Positions 1 to 10,360 of a stretch of DNA of 64,000 bases are shown piece by piece. The notes under the pieces are model-generated. The model searched no databases, was not told the DNA's origin, and saw only the letters and a program-made list of their open reading frames with translations. Positions within the stretch are counted from its first letter, which is position 1. The number at the start of each line of letters is the position of its first letter. This DNA is from Echinarachnius parma (Eukaryota; Echinodermata; Echinoidea; Clypeasteroida; Echinarachniidae), in NCBI GenBank assembly GCA_037951105.1, contig JBAMJV010008318.1, positions 81,876-145,875 on the forward strand. The letters are read 5' to 3'. A program made the translations under genes and the position numbers.

Positions 1-357
1 ACACCCCAGTGATTGACATGCATTGTTGGAAGATGGGTTATTATTTTGGTTTATAAGGCGATTGTTACCTACTAAATTGCCCCCCCCCCCCCCGCAAAGA
101 AATCAAAGTGTTATTTAGCCTACGATATGTTAGGGATGGGAAAACAGAAAGGTAATTTCGGTCAAGAAATTATTATGTTGAGAGAGTAGACACATCGGTT
201 TATGAAAGACGGTACTACGACTATTTTTGTAAAATGTTGCCCATTATTATCTCCGCATGTTTTCCCAGTTCGTGGAAACTTGTACACACGTCTTCAATCT
301 ATGCTATTGGTCGAATGTTCGTAGCACTCATTATCGACTCTTCCATTGTTTTTGCAG
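1..357. other. Intron and upstream DNA of the Dickkopf-like gene
   Basis: No exon is recognisable here. The stretch holds a long C run at about 81-93 and ends in a pyrimidine-rich tract and TTTGCAG, which is the 3' splice site of the following exon. Earlier exons of the gene (signal peptide, N-terminal part) must lie to the left of the window or were not seen. Confidence 0.5.
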
Positions 358-559
358 GGGCGCGATGCAGACACGACAAGGACTGTGGAGACAACATGTG
401 CTGCGCGAAACAACACGGCGAGTCGGTGTGCAAACGCAAACTCCCCCTCAACGCGAAGTGTTTCATCCCGCCCGGCGGAGTTGAATACGTCATCGATTCG
501 ATGTGCCCCTGTGAAACGGGACTCGTGTGCTCAGAAACCATGGTCGTTGAAAAGAGAGA
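358..559 (+). CDS. Dickkopf/prokineticin-type cysteine-rich protein, penultimate coding exon
   Basis: The exon is bounded by TTTGCAG and a GTAAGT donor and is open throughout. It carries nine cysteines in the order C-x5-C-x4-CC-x8-C-x9-C-x14-C-x1-C-x5-C. This is the disulfide pattern of the colipase fold found in the second cysteine-rich domain of Dickkopf proteins and in prokineticins; the CPC-x5-C block is typical. Such proteins are secreted; Dickkopfs act on Wnt co-receptors and prokineticins on GPCRs. The tenth cysteine comes from the next exon, so the domain is complete. Family level is fairly secure, but I cannot decide between a Dickkopf-3-like protein, a prokineticin and a lineage-specific colipase-fold protein. 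The signal peptide and any N-terminal domain are outside what I can see. Confidence 0.7.
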
Positions 560-936
560 GTAAGTAAATACAATCGTTTTGTAATAGCTAAATTGTTCAA
601 AAACTTCTCTACGGCTGTCTTTTAAAAGTTGATAGCCCTCTTGTATATCCACTGACTGTCATGAAAAAAGTAAATGAAACTTAGGCTACTGACGAAAACA
701 AGTAGAACGGCCTATATGAGATCCATACCTTTCCATCCGTGCTATGAATTGATATTTAAAACCATCGTCAGCAATTGAATAGCGGTAGTTCTACTTAAAA
801 TAGAATGACTTGATGTTAAAATACAATAGAAGATAGTTACTCATAGAATTATAGTGTTTTATTGATCAAAATCGTATTTTCCCAATTATAATTGTGTTCT
901 ATTTTTCATCATCCTTTCTTTCTGATATCTTTACAG

Positions 937-997
937 ACAAGAATTCATTCTGAAATTTTGGACGGATCGTGATCACATGAGGTGCCAGGTTCGATGA
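937..997 (+). CDS. Dickkopf/prokineticin-type protein, last coding exon
   Basis: The acceptor TCTTTACAG joins the previous exon in phase (GA plus A) and gives about 19 residues ending in MRCQVR and a TGA stop. The cysteine three residues before the end supplies the tenth cysteine of the colipase-type domain. The very short tail after it is more like prokineticins than like Dickkopf-3, which usually has an acidic C-terminal extension. Support comes from splice phase, the preserved frame and completion of the cysteine count. The 3' end of the transcript was not located. Confidence 0.6.
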
Positions 998-2082
998 TAG
1001 ATGACGTCACTCGTACGAGCGCAGCGGATTGGTGCAAAGTCATGTGACGTCATTTGTTGCCTTTGCCGCCGTGCCGCCGAAGCTCGAAGTACTCCGAAGA
1101 AATTTCCTGCCGTCTCTTTGCCGTCCATACGGGCTTAAATGTGTTGCGTCCGAGTGTGACGCGCAGCGTCCGGAAAATGCCAAAAACCGCCGAACTCTGT
1201 ATGCTAGTCTCAAGTCAAATATGCATTATGCAACATGATGAAAATGTTTCAGCTCCCGATAAATTACTATGTGGTAATTATTATTTACGTTATCGTGTAG
1301 TTAATATGGCTGTATAACTAGTAAATGAAAGTCAGACTTTTTTATATCGAAGAAAAGTCAATAACTGCTATAAAGATATTCCGAGTTGACAAGGTATATT
1401 TGGAGCAATATACTAGCATGTTTATAACAACATTTGTTCATGGTTTTCACGACGCTCTTGCTAAGTTTAATCGTCTTTTACACATTGACCCCGTAGTTAT
1501 AGGGTAACTTGGTCATGCTGACTGTCCAATAACCATACCATGATACAATTTAGACAGATCAGTGTTATACACTGAACGGTCTATGTAAACAATTATCTCC
1601 CTAGATTCACTTTGTAATTTTACTATAGTAATTTAGATTTGATATCAAACAATGCAGTAATGTTAAATATTGAATGAATTCATATTTTTCAAGATCTGGA
1701 CCTGCTGGCTGAGACTGAACTGAGACGTTCCAATGTGAAATGTATTCATTAATTGAAACCTCCAGATGCAATATTTTTGTACAAAGTCTGTTAAAAAGAA
1801 TATATGTTTTTATAAATAACTTGTAAAAATGAATAATGATATTGTGCATAATAATGTAATTTCCATCTTTCGTTGTATTGATAATATTTTAATCATCAAT
1901 TATACATAATAATTTACAAAAAGAAAATGATTTTAGAAATGGTATGTGACATACGGTACATCGCTGTACTGGAATGCATTGATAGATTATTGTTACGCTC
2001 GATGTAATGAATGGGAAATAAACAAAAGTTGTAAAAACATTTACAGATGTTGAGTGTCATGTAATTTCCATGTACAAGACTG
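998..2082. other. Non-coding stretch
   Basis: No exon, RNA gene or clear repeat boundary was recognised. It presumably holds the 3' UTR of the cysteine-rich protein gene in its first part. Short open frames at 1,029-1,507 show no family resemblance and have no splice context. Confidence 0.4.
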
Positions 2083-2345
2083 ATGAATAATGATGATAAT
2101 GATGATGATGATGATAACGTTGATTATGATGATAATAATGATTGGGATGATAATGATAATGGTGATAATGGTGATGATGATGATAATGTTGATTATGATG
2201 ATAATAATGATGGGGATGATATTGGTAATGATGATGATGATGATAATGATGATGATGATCATCATCATGGTGATGATGGTGATAAGGATGATGATGATAA
2301 TGATTGATGATAATGATAACGATGATGATACTGATAATGGTGATG
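2083..2345. repeat. GAT/ATG trinucleotide microsatellite
   Basis: The stretch is almost entirely GAT and AAT triplets with a few interruptions. It produces long spurious frames of Asp/Asn, Met or Ile that are not genes. Confidence 0.95.
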
Positions 2346-2356
2346 CTAATGTAAAG

Positions 2357-2645
2357 CCCACAAAGACTTTAAGTTGAATTTAAATTTATCGTAGGTCGTT
2401 TGTAGCCTTGGAATAAAACATATATATTAACAGCTCAAAATAAAAGTTGGCTTCCAATGCAAATTGAAATCAATAATGTCAAGGCTCCTTGCTAATAACA
2501 AATATTACAGATTTTTTAAAATCAAAATGTATGCCTTTTAAGAAGAACCGTTTCAACAATTTACAAAGAAACTAACGGCTTTCCATAATTGTAAGGTCCA
2601 ATTTAGAGTTAAGTTCAAATGGAATCTTTGTGAAGCACCCCCTGG
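2357..2645. mobile_element. Family B TIR element (GGGTGTTTCACAAAGATC), degraded copy
   Basis: The interior (GTAGCCTTGGAATAAAA near 2,403) and right end (ATCTTTGTGAAGCACCCC near 2,623-2,642) match other copies at 15.9, 21.1, 40.9, 47.9 and 50.5 kb. The left terminus is eroded. Non-autonomous, no coding capacity. Confidence 0.75.
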
Positions 2646-5600
2646 TCACAATGAAACCTACGACGATTCTGTCGCAAGAAATATATCCTGCCGTAGTTAC
2701 ATTTCGTACGACATGATACGTTGTCGTGGAAGTGGTCACGATGAAATTTAGCTTCCACAACAGGAACAGACAAAAAAAGGCAGAACGCTTATTAGTGGTT
2801 ATGCCGGTGTGGCATGGATAACTGTCCAGGTGTCCATGGCAAATTAAAACAAGGGATATCTGTCAAAATTACTCCGTCAATGTGGGTTTTGTGATGTGTG
2901 TGTAACGTGTAAAAGCAATGTTTTGTGGCATATCAGTTCAATTGATATTTATTGAAGTTCATTTTATTGAATAAACACACCAAAACGGTTATGTTGTATG
3001 CGTGACGTCAATGAGGTGTACATAATGAGTAAATTACTGTTCGGTTGATGTCCATATGCATGTGTGTATATGTATGTTTGTGTTGGAGTGTGTATGTGTG
3101 TCTCCGTCGGTATATGAAGGCTCGAAAACGGCCAAAATCAGGATTTTAAAACTGTCCGAATGACGTCACTGCCAATTATTCCTGGGTGGACACTTATCCC
3201 TGTCACACCGGCCCGTTGCTGGGGGGGGGGGGGGGGTGGAGGGGGGTGTGCTTTGGGTGCCTACGCATCCCCCCACCCCCACCTCCCCCCCCCCCCCCCC
3301 AACACATCAGAAAGGCCCACTTTTTATCGGTCTTAGCCATCTAAACCAGTGGTGTCGGGCAACGATCGGTCTTGTTGACGACCCCCCCCCCCCCCCTAAC
3401 CCTGCTTACACAAAGTGGTCTCGGTCTCGATTTTTCTTGGTGACGCGGACACCCCTCTCCCCCCCCCCCCCCCCCCCCCCCCTTTACACGACTAAGTCAG
3501 TGGGCTTTGACTCTGCGCTCGCGGTCCCGTTTATTTAAATTACGCACCCCATTTGTGTGTATTGTAACTCACAAAAATGCGAGCCTGGCACTTATAAGGA
3601 GTAAAGCTCCGCATGTATCCAGGGCCCAGATATCAGCTGAATATACTGATGGAATTCCTTGTACAAGTAGGCTACTACAAATGAGAACATCATAAGCAGA
3701 GTTTTGTTAATACATGTAGCATTTAATCAGTTTTTGGACAAATACAAACTCGGAGATACAATCATAATATGAGACACATTTGAAGGGGAGTGTCTAGAAT
3801 AATATCCCTTGTATCATTGTACCCTCTACCCATTGTTCAGGTTTCTCAACAACATTTTGATCCATTTCAAGAACTCAGGATTTTGTGTAGCCTATGTTTT
3901 AATGATGTTCATATTTTTTGTAATTAAATTACATGTATTCCAAAATGTTTCAGAAACAAGACATGGTAGTTATCATTTGTTTTTATAGTAACTACACAAA
4001 TATCTCGAGAGAGCCGCTTGCGATCCATTGTAGAAATACCTTGGCGTTGTCACATGCTGTATGAAATTGCAATTGGTATTATCAGAAATACAGTCAAACT
4101 TGCAAAAGTTGAATCTGCTGGTACTGATGAAAACATGAAAAAGCTTTTACTTACACATTCAACTTATATAACCAAAAACAAAAACAAAACAAAACAATAG
4201 ATCATTCAAAATAGAGGCCTTTTGAATATCTTCAACTGAGGCAAAGTTTCAACTTAGTGTGAGGTTGACTGTAGTTCTTATTGACAAGTACATGTACATT
4301 AGAGGTTTATTTAAGGTAGACCTTGTTTAGGGTTAAATGTTTCAAGTAAGGTGGTTAAACATTTCCATTATTTGTAGAGGTTTAATTGAGAGCAATTGAC
4401 GTAGACCTTGTTTATGGGTATGTTTTAGGTGTTATACTTGTTTAGGGGGCAAAATTGTCAAAAAAGCACGCGAAAATACTTGAATAGGGTATAAATTTGA
4501 CCAATGGATAAAACTAGGGTGGGTTTGAAAAACCTGTGGTCGCGCGTGTGTACAGCAATATAGTTGAGTGGCCCCCCGGGCGTACGACTGTCGTGCGACT
4601 ATCGTACAACATCGCAATTCAAGTCACAAAATCGTGTGGTGGGTCCCTTGTGACCAGCTAGGATATAATAAATGGCGCTGATAATGATAGTGGTATTTAT
4701 CATATCCTTATTGAACGAAAAGATCAGAATATAGACTACAAGATACAACAATAAAGGCAATTGAATGTGAGTGTGTGTATGTGTGTGCGTGAACCTTTCC
4801 GTAGATGCTCGTAGGGGGTGGGGGGGGGGGGGGGGGGATCCCCAAGAGTTGCACGGATCCCCAAGATATGTAGGGAACCCCAGGGTCAGGCCGTGGATAT
4901 GCTCGGAGGGGTCACTCCCAAGAGATGTACATAAAGAGCCCTGCGAATTATTGGGGGCACACCTTATGTTTTCTTAATTTGTTCACCAAAATGTCCTTTA
5001 AGTATGACTCTTATTGTTTCGCGCCCCCTCCTCCGTAACATATGACCATCCCCCCCCCCACCCCCCCCCCCCCCCCAAAAAAAAAAGACACAAAAGAGAC
5101 ATAACATGAATTCATACAGTTATGTAGATCATCCGTTTGTAAGTACAGTTCGTCGATCAGCTGACATGTGATCAATCACGTGACTTATATCAGTGTGCTG
5201 TTCGCGTGGGATTCCAGTCGAATACAATATGATTTCATTGTCAAAGTCAAATATATGCTTATTATAGGTACGTATAATGATTGCTTCTTGTTATCTACAT
5301 TTTTTTAATCATTACCACATTCTTAAGGAGATATTAATGTAAAAATATCCAACTGGTTAAGAGTATAGTATGAAACAATATTAAATGTTGACATGATCGA
5401 AAATGTTTGGACGTAGTCCCACCCCTTAGTTTTCGTGTGGGCTGTTAGCGCATAGAACTTTCAGTTTCTTCTTCTTCCTTTCTCTTGTATTAGTCTGCCT
5501 CCTTCAAACTTGAAGATTATTGCAAACTTTTGTGTGTGTGTGTGTATACCGCGACGAGCATGGTACATTATCTTATTCTAGTTACAGTACTACAAGTCCA

Positions 5601-5816
5601 AGCAATAACTCATTTACAACATTATAACGCATTTAATTATATTTATGATTTACAAGTTCGGAATGGCCTGTACGCAGGACAGACTTAGTCTTAGCCACGG
5701 GCTTCTATCAGATGGCGACGGAATGCATTAATTAGCCTAGGCCTAAATCGACAAGTATATCGTTTTCATGGCCACTTTTGCATTAAATTGCAGTCTTTTT
5801 CCTGTCGGCCCTTCTG
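2646..5816. other. Non-coding stretch with long C/G homopolymers
   Basis: No gene was recognised. It contains many poly-C or poly-G runs of roughly 10-20 bases (about 3,222-3,237, 3,285-3,300, 3,384-3,397, 3,459-3,482, 4,818-4,838 and 5,050-5,076). A piece near 3,337-3,430 (CATCTAAAC, CAGTGGTGTCGGGC) recurs in similar form at about 43,570 (inverted) and 62,317, so it is a dispersed repeat. Confidence 0.5.
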
Positions 5817-5820
5817 TTAA

Positions 5821-6264
5821 AGGAACTACAGCGTCTAGATGGCCTAATTTTCACAATTTGGCTCTCTCTATGTAATTTTCCCGAAGAAAAAAAAATTTGG
5901 CAGTAATTTCTCATGAAATCAATCAATGTTGAGGTAATTAGTAAATATCTAATTGTCCTGGGAACGCCCCTTTTAAATCGCCAAAATGTGACGTCATCTA
6001 AAGACCGGACTAATGAACTAAATTCTGTAGATGACGCGTCATGACGTAATCCAATGAATTGTCAATCACATGTCAATCATGGTGCTGATTCCGGACGCTA
6101 AATGTGGGTGGGGCGTAAACGGGCTGCTAAGTGAGATTTTGCATCAGAAAACTCGTCTTAAATCACTACTGTGTTTATTTTCATCGATTTTTCTTCGGCA
6201 GACATATGTTTCAAGTAATCAACTATGGAATAAGTGTCAAAGTACGTTGTATTCTGTAGGTCCT
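5821..6264. mobile_element. TTAA-flanked TIR element
   Basis: The left end is TTAA followed by AGGAACTACA and the right end is TGTAGGTCCT followed by TTAA, giving imperfect terminal inverted repeats with a TTAA on both sides. A 4-bp TTAA duplication is characteristic of piggyBac-type transposition. No transposase is encoded, so this would be a non-autonomous (MITE) copy. Confidence 0.65.
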
Positions 6265-7180
6265 TTAACGCTACGCGCTTGGACCCCTCGATTGACGCCG
6301 ACTGTGCGACTGCGAGGGCCTCCCCGGCCCCGCCTGGGCCCTGGCTTGGTGGAGTTACGGACGGGCCGGCGAACAGTTGAAAAAACAAAGTTTTAAGACA
6401 TATCCCAGTCTTATAATAAAGATTTTGACAGTACATACCGACCCTCTTCAATAAATCAACTTGCCGATTCCAGTCTCCAATTCATGTCTGAACTCTAAAA
6501 GTTGATATTTCCAGCTATTTGTTCAAGTTTTCTTCCGACTTTAAACATTTTATTTCACTGCGTGTCTGTGATCGCAGCGTGTGATCGCCGTGCTCGGCCA
6601 TCACACGCAGCAACCGAACATTTGAAAATCGCGCAGCAGACGAAAGAAAGCTCGGACAAATAGCTGGAAATATCAATGTGGGAGACTTCTACTTCTAGGA
6701 CAGCATGGAATTGTATGAGGTTGGTGCCATTGTCAATCATCACAGGATAACAGTTGTAAAGGATGGAACACAACCTCTATCCAACTATCATTCAGTGTTC
6801 ACATGTTCCGAATTGTATTAACAAGTTGTGATGTTGCTGATATAAATTGAAAATGCTGTGATTTACGCTACTTACTAAGCTACATGCAAAGTGGGTCCCC
6901 AAAATGTGACCTAAATCTAAAATGTTGGTATTAAACTCTTTTCTTTACTATGTTAGATCAAGCCTGGATTGATGGTGGGCATTCACCCTCGCTGGATTTT
7001 TCGACTGAGTGCTGCATGTACTTGTAGGTCATCTATCCATCTCGCACATAGAAGCATCAAATCTGCAATCCAGACACAAGGGTTTGCTGCATCACTTGTG
7101 CTAACTGAGAGAGTCAGGTTCGTACAAGCTCTCACAAATTCATAAACAACCGATTTGTTTTTGGTTTTCTTCTATCTTAT
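6265..7180. repeat. Non-coding stretch with an inverted repeat (6,501-6,676)
   Basis: Arms of about 22 bp (GATATTTCCAGCTATTTGT at 6,504 and its complement at 6,656-6,674) flank a GC-rich core, so this is a small foldback. A frame on the - strand at 6,158-6,451 overlaps the preceding TIR element and has no family resemblance. No gene seen. Confidence 0.5.
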
Positions 7181-7302
7181 TAAATAAGATCTGACTATTT
7201 GTGTCGGTCGATCAGTAGACTTCAACAATGATCACGGTCTATAAGCAAATAAGATAAAGAAAGATACCCTTAATTAACATCAGAATATAACATAATCCTC
7301 TA
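7181..7302 (-). repeat. 3' LTR of the retrotransposon
   Basis: In the element's sense it starts TAGAGGATTATG and ends ATCTTATTTA, and it is identical to the copy at 12,382-12,503. It is very short for a gypsy LTR and lacks the usual TG...CA ends. Confidence 0.95.
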
Positions 7303-7317
7303 TCTCCCCCCAAGTCT
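7303..7317 (-). promoter_or_regulatory. Polypurine tract of the retrotransposon
   Basis: In the sense strand GGGGGGAGA lies immediately before the 3' LTR. This is where the plus-strand primer of an LTR element is expected. Confidence 0.75.
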
Positions 7318-7547
7318 TTGGTGCCAAAAAACCGAAAGTCTAACAGTGCGACAAAGACTTAAGATATGACTCAATGATCAACGACAAGTATAAAAATGTA
7401 AGAACAAGAAACGTGAACGCGAACCAGGCTAAAACGAAACCTAACACATGACGGAAGGTCATCAAAGAACTACCAAAACAATAAATGCAATAGCCAAATA
7501 TCATGTTAAAAGTCCAAGACATAGGGCAAATCGTTCGAGTGTCAATG

Positions 7548-9224
7548 TCACATGTCATAATCTGAGTGCCAGGCGGGTTTGGCTGGGCGACGGGTAGATC
7601 GCCTAGGAGGAGCACTGGCCCGTCTGGGGGGCTGGGAAGGCGACAACGGAGGGTTAACACCGACGGGCGTTAGCGGCCGCAACTGCGTGTCGACAGACGA
7701 GGGGACAGGAACAACCACAGATTGGCGAAGAGGACGACGGGGCGTGCCATGGACCGTTCCAGAAGAAGCGGCAGGGGTCGTTGGCGTTGCCCGGGCAGGG
7801 GGCATGACAGGTCCCGGCGGGCTGGTGGCAGAGGTGTCAGGGCACGTCAACGGTGGCGGCAGGGCTGTCGCATGGCCGGAAGCGGGATCCCCAGGCCGAT
7901 CAGTAGGACGCGGCAGGGCCCCAAGGTCTAGCCGCAGGATGGGCTGCCGAGTACCCTGACGAGGTGTGCCAAAGTCACCGTCCATCACCAAGGGAGGGGG
8001 TCGTGGGTACACTGGAACGTACTGTCTCAGGAACTTCCTGTTCCGTAGTGTAACTCTCCCGGAGCCGTCGACGCGGATCACGTATTGGTCGAACTGGCGT
8101 ACTTCGACCACTACCCCAGTCTTGTCCCATTTAAGGGGGTGGGATCCCATCTGGTTCTGTACGCAGACATGGTCACCAACCGTAAGGGGCGGAAGTCGCT
8201 TGGTGTGCTCCGACCAGCGTTCAGCGCTTCTCATGTGGCGATTGCGCAGCGCATCTTCCCGAGCCGTGAAGGTCTCACGCCAAGTGCGGTGAGGCTCATA
8301 TTTGCCGGGCGCAACCGGGATGAAGTCCCGAATAGGATGACCGAATACGCACATGGCGGGGGAGAGCTTGGTGTCCCTGTCAGGCGTGTTCCTGTACTGA
8401 AGCATCGCACGTTGGAATGCGTCAGTGTCAAGGGCACCGGTAGGGCTGGTGTTGTCCAGGAGAAGGCGCTTGACCGTCTTCACACCCACTTCTGCGCGAC
8501 AGTTGCTATGGGGGTATGCCACGGAGGAGAGGCGATGATGGATACCCCAGTCCTGGAGGAATCGACGTGTGGCTGCTGCCGTAAATTCGGGGCCACCATC
8601 TGAGGCCAGCTCGTCAGGGATGCCGAATGTGACAAAGATGCGTCGCAGGCAAGCGGTGAGGCCATCTGCGCCGTGGGTAGACCTCTTAATGCTCGGCCAG
8701 TTGGAGTATCGGTCGACGACGACCAAGTAATTGCAGCCTTTGTAATGGAAGAAGTCGGCACAAATACACTGGAATGGGTAGACCGGGGACGTCAGCGGAG
8801 TTGGCGGCGAACTAGGTTTGGACGGCGCAATCCGATTGCAATGGTCGCACCTAGCACGAAGGGTGGAGATGGCAGGGGTGATGCCAGGCCAGAAGACAGA
8901 TGCCTCTGCCCTGGCGGTCATGGAGGTGACCCCCTGGTGGGCAGCATGAAGGTGGGTCAGCACTTCCTCCCTGAGAGAAGGGGGGATAACCACGCGGTCC
9001 TTGTAAAGCACAACTCCGTCAACTGTATAGAGATCGTCCCGAAACTGGAAGTAGTCACGGAGGGGGCCTGGGAGTTCATGGCGGAAGGCTGGTAGGCCGG
9101 ACTCGACGAAGCCAACGAGGGAATGCATGTCCTCGTCGCTGGCTGTAGCAGTACGCACCCTGTCCCACGTGACAGATTTGAGGCGAAGGGAGTCCAGGGA
9201 GGACACGGAAGACGGCGTCAGCAT
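7548..9224 (-). CDS. pol: Retrotransposon pol, integrase part (third reading frame)
   Basis: This 558-codon frame encodes a complete integrase. The N-terminal zinc-binding HHCC is visible (His about 91 and 96, Cys 126 and 129). The catalytic core has Asp 157, Asp 209 and Glu 245 with 51 and 35 residues between, i.e. the D-D-35-E signature. It is followed by a basic region and a small beta-rich module, then a proline/arginine-rich C-terminus of about 150 residues. No chromodomain is visible. The frame is +1 relative to the RNase H frame upstream, with the break at about 9,225-9,250. The listed start is simply the first ATG after the break, not a real initiation site. Integrase residues look undamaged. 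Confidence 0.9.
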   Translation of the reverse strand: MLTPSSVSSLDSLRLKSVTWDRVRTATASDEDMHSLVGFVESGLPAFRHELPGPLRDYFQFRDDLYTVDGVVLYKDRVVIPPSLREEVLTHLHAAHQGVTSMTARAEASVFWPGITPAISTLRARCDHCNRIAPSKPSSPPTPLTSPVYPFQCICADFFHYKGCNYLVVVDRYSNWPSIKRSTHGADGLTACLRRIFVTFGIPDELASDGGPEFTAAATRRFLQDWGIHHRLSSVAYPHSNCRAEVGVKTVKRLLLDNTSPTGALDTDAFQRAMLQYRNTPDRDTKLSPAMCVFGHPIRDFIPVAPGKYEPHRTWRETFTAREDALRNRHMRSAERWSEHTKRLPPLTVGDHVCVQNQMGSHPLKWDKTGVVVEVRQFDQYVIRVDGSGRVTLRNRKFLRQYVPVYPRPPPLVMDGDFGTPRQGTRQPILRLDLGALPRPTDRPGDPASGHATALPPPLTCPDTSATSPPGPVMPPARATPTTPAASSGTVHGTPRRPLRQSVVVPVPSSVDTQLRPLTPVGVNPPLSPSQPPRRASAPPRRSTRRPAKPAWHSDYDM

Positions 9225-10338
9225 CCGTGTCAGCGCGAAAGCCAGCCATGAGTGTCATGGGTTCTGTCAAGTTGTTTGGGGGAGGACCAATGGTCGCGAC
9301 ATCGTCAGGCAGGTGAAGCTTCAGAGGCGCACCAGTCGGGTGACGTGAGAGACAGTCTGTTGCACGGTGTCGGACACCTGGGACATGGACGATCCGAAAC
9401 CTGTATCGCAGGGTTTTCTCTTTCAAGTTCCTCAGACGGGGGTTGGGGATGTCTGCCAGGGAGCGGTCAGTGAGGATCTTCAAGAGGGGCGTGTGGTCGA
9501 CAGCAAGGATGAGGTCCTCACATCCAAGTACGAAGTATCTGGCCTTGTCTAGGGCATCAGCCACGGCGAGGGCCTCGCCTTCGATCGGAGCATAGCGCGA
9601 TTCAGCGGCGTGCGTGAACCTGCTGCCTACAAGCGTGATTTGCCATCCCGTGGGACAACAAAATGGTTCCGAGGAATTGCAGGTGCAGTGTTTCTGGAGA
9701 AGCCAGAAGCCAATGCCATGCTTTGACCAATCTGTAGCCAGGCAAGTGGGCTTGCTCGGGTCAAAGATCCTCACACCCTCTTCAATTTCATTGGCGATGA
9801 TGGCTTTGGATTCATCAAAGGCACTCTGGAGGGCCTCGTCCCACGTGAAGGCTGTGGCAGGCTTCAGGAGCTGGCGGAACGGCAGCATCTTTGCAGTCAT
9901 GCTGAAGGCATAGGACACTTGGTTGACAAGCCCGAACCAAGAGCGCACGTCGGTGATGTTCTTTGGTGTCGGGAAGTCCAGGATGGCCTGTAAGTATTTC
10001 TTGCATGGACGGACATTGTCGGGGGTGATCTCAAATCCAGCAAACTCAACAACATCTGCGCCCAGCACGAACTTGTCAGGGTTGAGGGTTACGCCATTCC
10101 GACCGCAGACATCCAGCCACTCGACAGCTTGGAAGTAGCTATCCGCCAATGTGTCCGCCCATAGCAGGACGTCATCCACACATTTGGTTTTGTTGTGAAT
10201 GTCCGACACGATCTCGTCATAGCATCTGGTGTATCCATCACCGGAGGCAATGTACCCTTGAGGGGCTGTCTTGTAGCGGTATCTGCCCCAGGGGGTAATG
10301 AAGGTGGTCAGGTGGCGGTCCTCTCTGCAGAGTGGCAC
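9076..10338 (-). CDS. pol: Retrotransposon pol, reverse transcriptase palm and RNase H (second frame)
   Basis: This frame holds the core of reverse transcriptase, with the catalytic pair in CVDD (about residues 53-56; the usual first residue is an aromatic, here Cys), the thumb and connection, and RNase H with TDWSK, an EGEA glutamate and VDHTPLL aspartate. It continues with an HRATDCLSRHP-type RNase H end and leads toward integrase. The true upstream frame continues to about 10,372 but is interrupted by a TAG stop at about 10,354-10,356. The downstream end overruns the switch into the integrase frame near 9,240. Confidence 0.9.
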   Translation of the reverse strand: MPLCREDRHLTTFITPWGRYRYKTAPQGYIASGDGYTRCYDEIVSDIHNKTKCVDDVLLWADTLADSYFQAVEWLDVCGRNGVTLNPDKFVLGADVVEFAGFEITPDNVRPCKKYLQAILDFPTPKNITDVRSWFGLVNQVSYAFSMTAKMLPFRQLLKPATAFTWDEALQSAFDESKAIIANEIEEGVRIFDPSKPTCLATDWSKHGIGFWLLQKHCTCNSSEPFCCPTGWQITLVGSRFTHAAESRYAPIEGEALAVADALDKARYFVLGCEDLILAVDHTPLLKILTDRSLADIPNPRLRNLKEKTLRYRFRIVHVPGVRHRATDCLSRHPTGAPLKLHLPDDVATIGPPPNNLTEPMTLMAGFRADTDADAVFRVLPGLPSPQICHVGQGAYCYSQRRGHAFPRWLRRVRPTSLPP

Positions 10339-10360
10339 GCTGTGGTAACGATTCTATGCG

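Noticed and set aside
2041..2377. Frames of poly-Ile, poly-Met or Asp/Asn
   Set aside because: GAT microsatellite.
7579..9095. Several + strand frames of 70-170 codons inside the retrotransposon
   Set aside because: Antisense shadows of the integrase frame.
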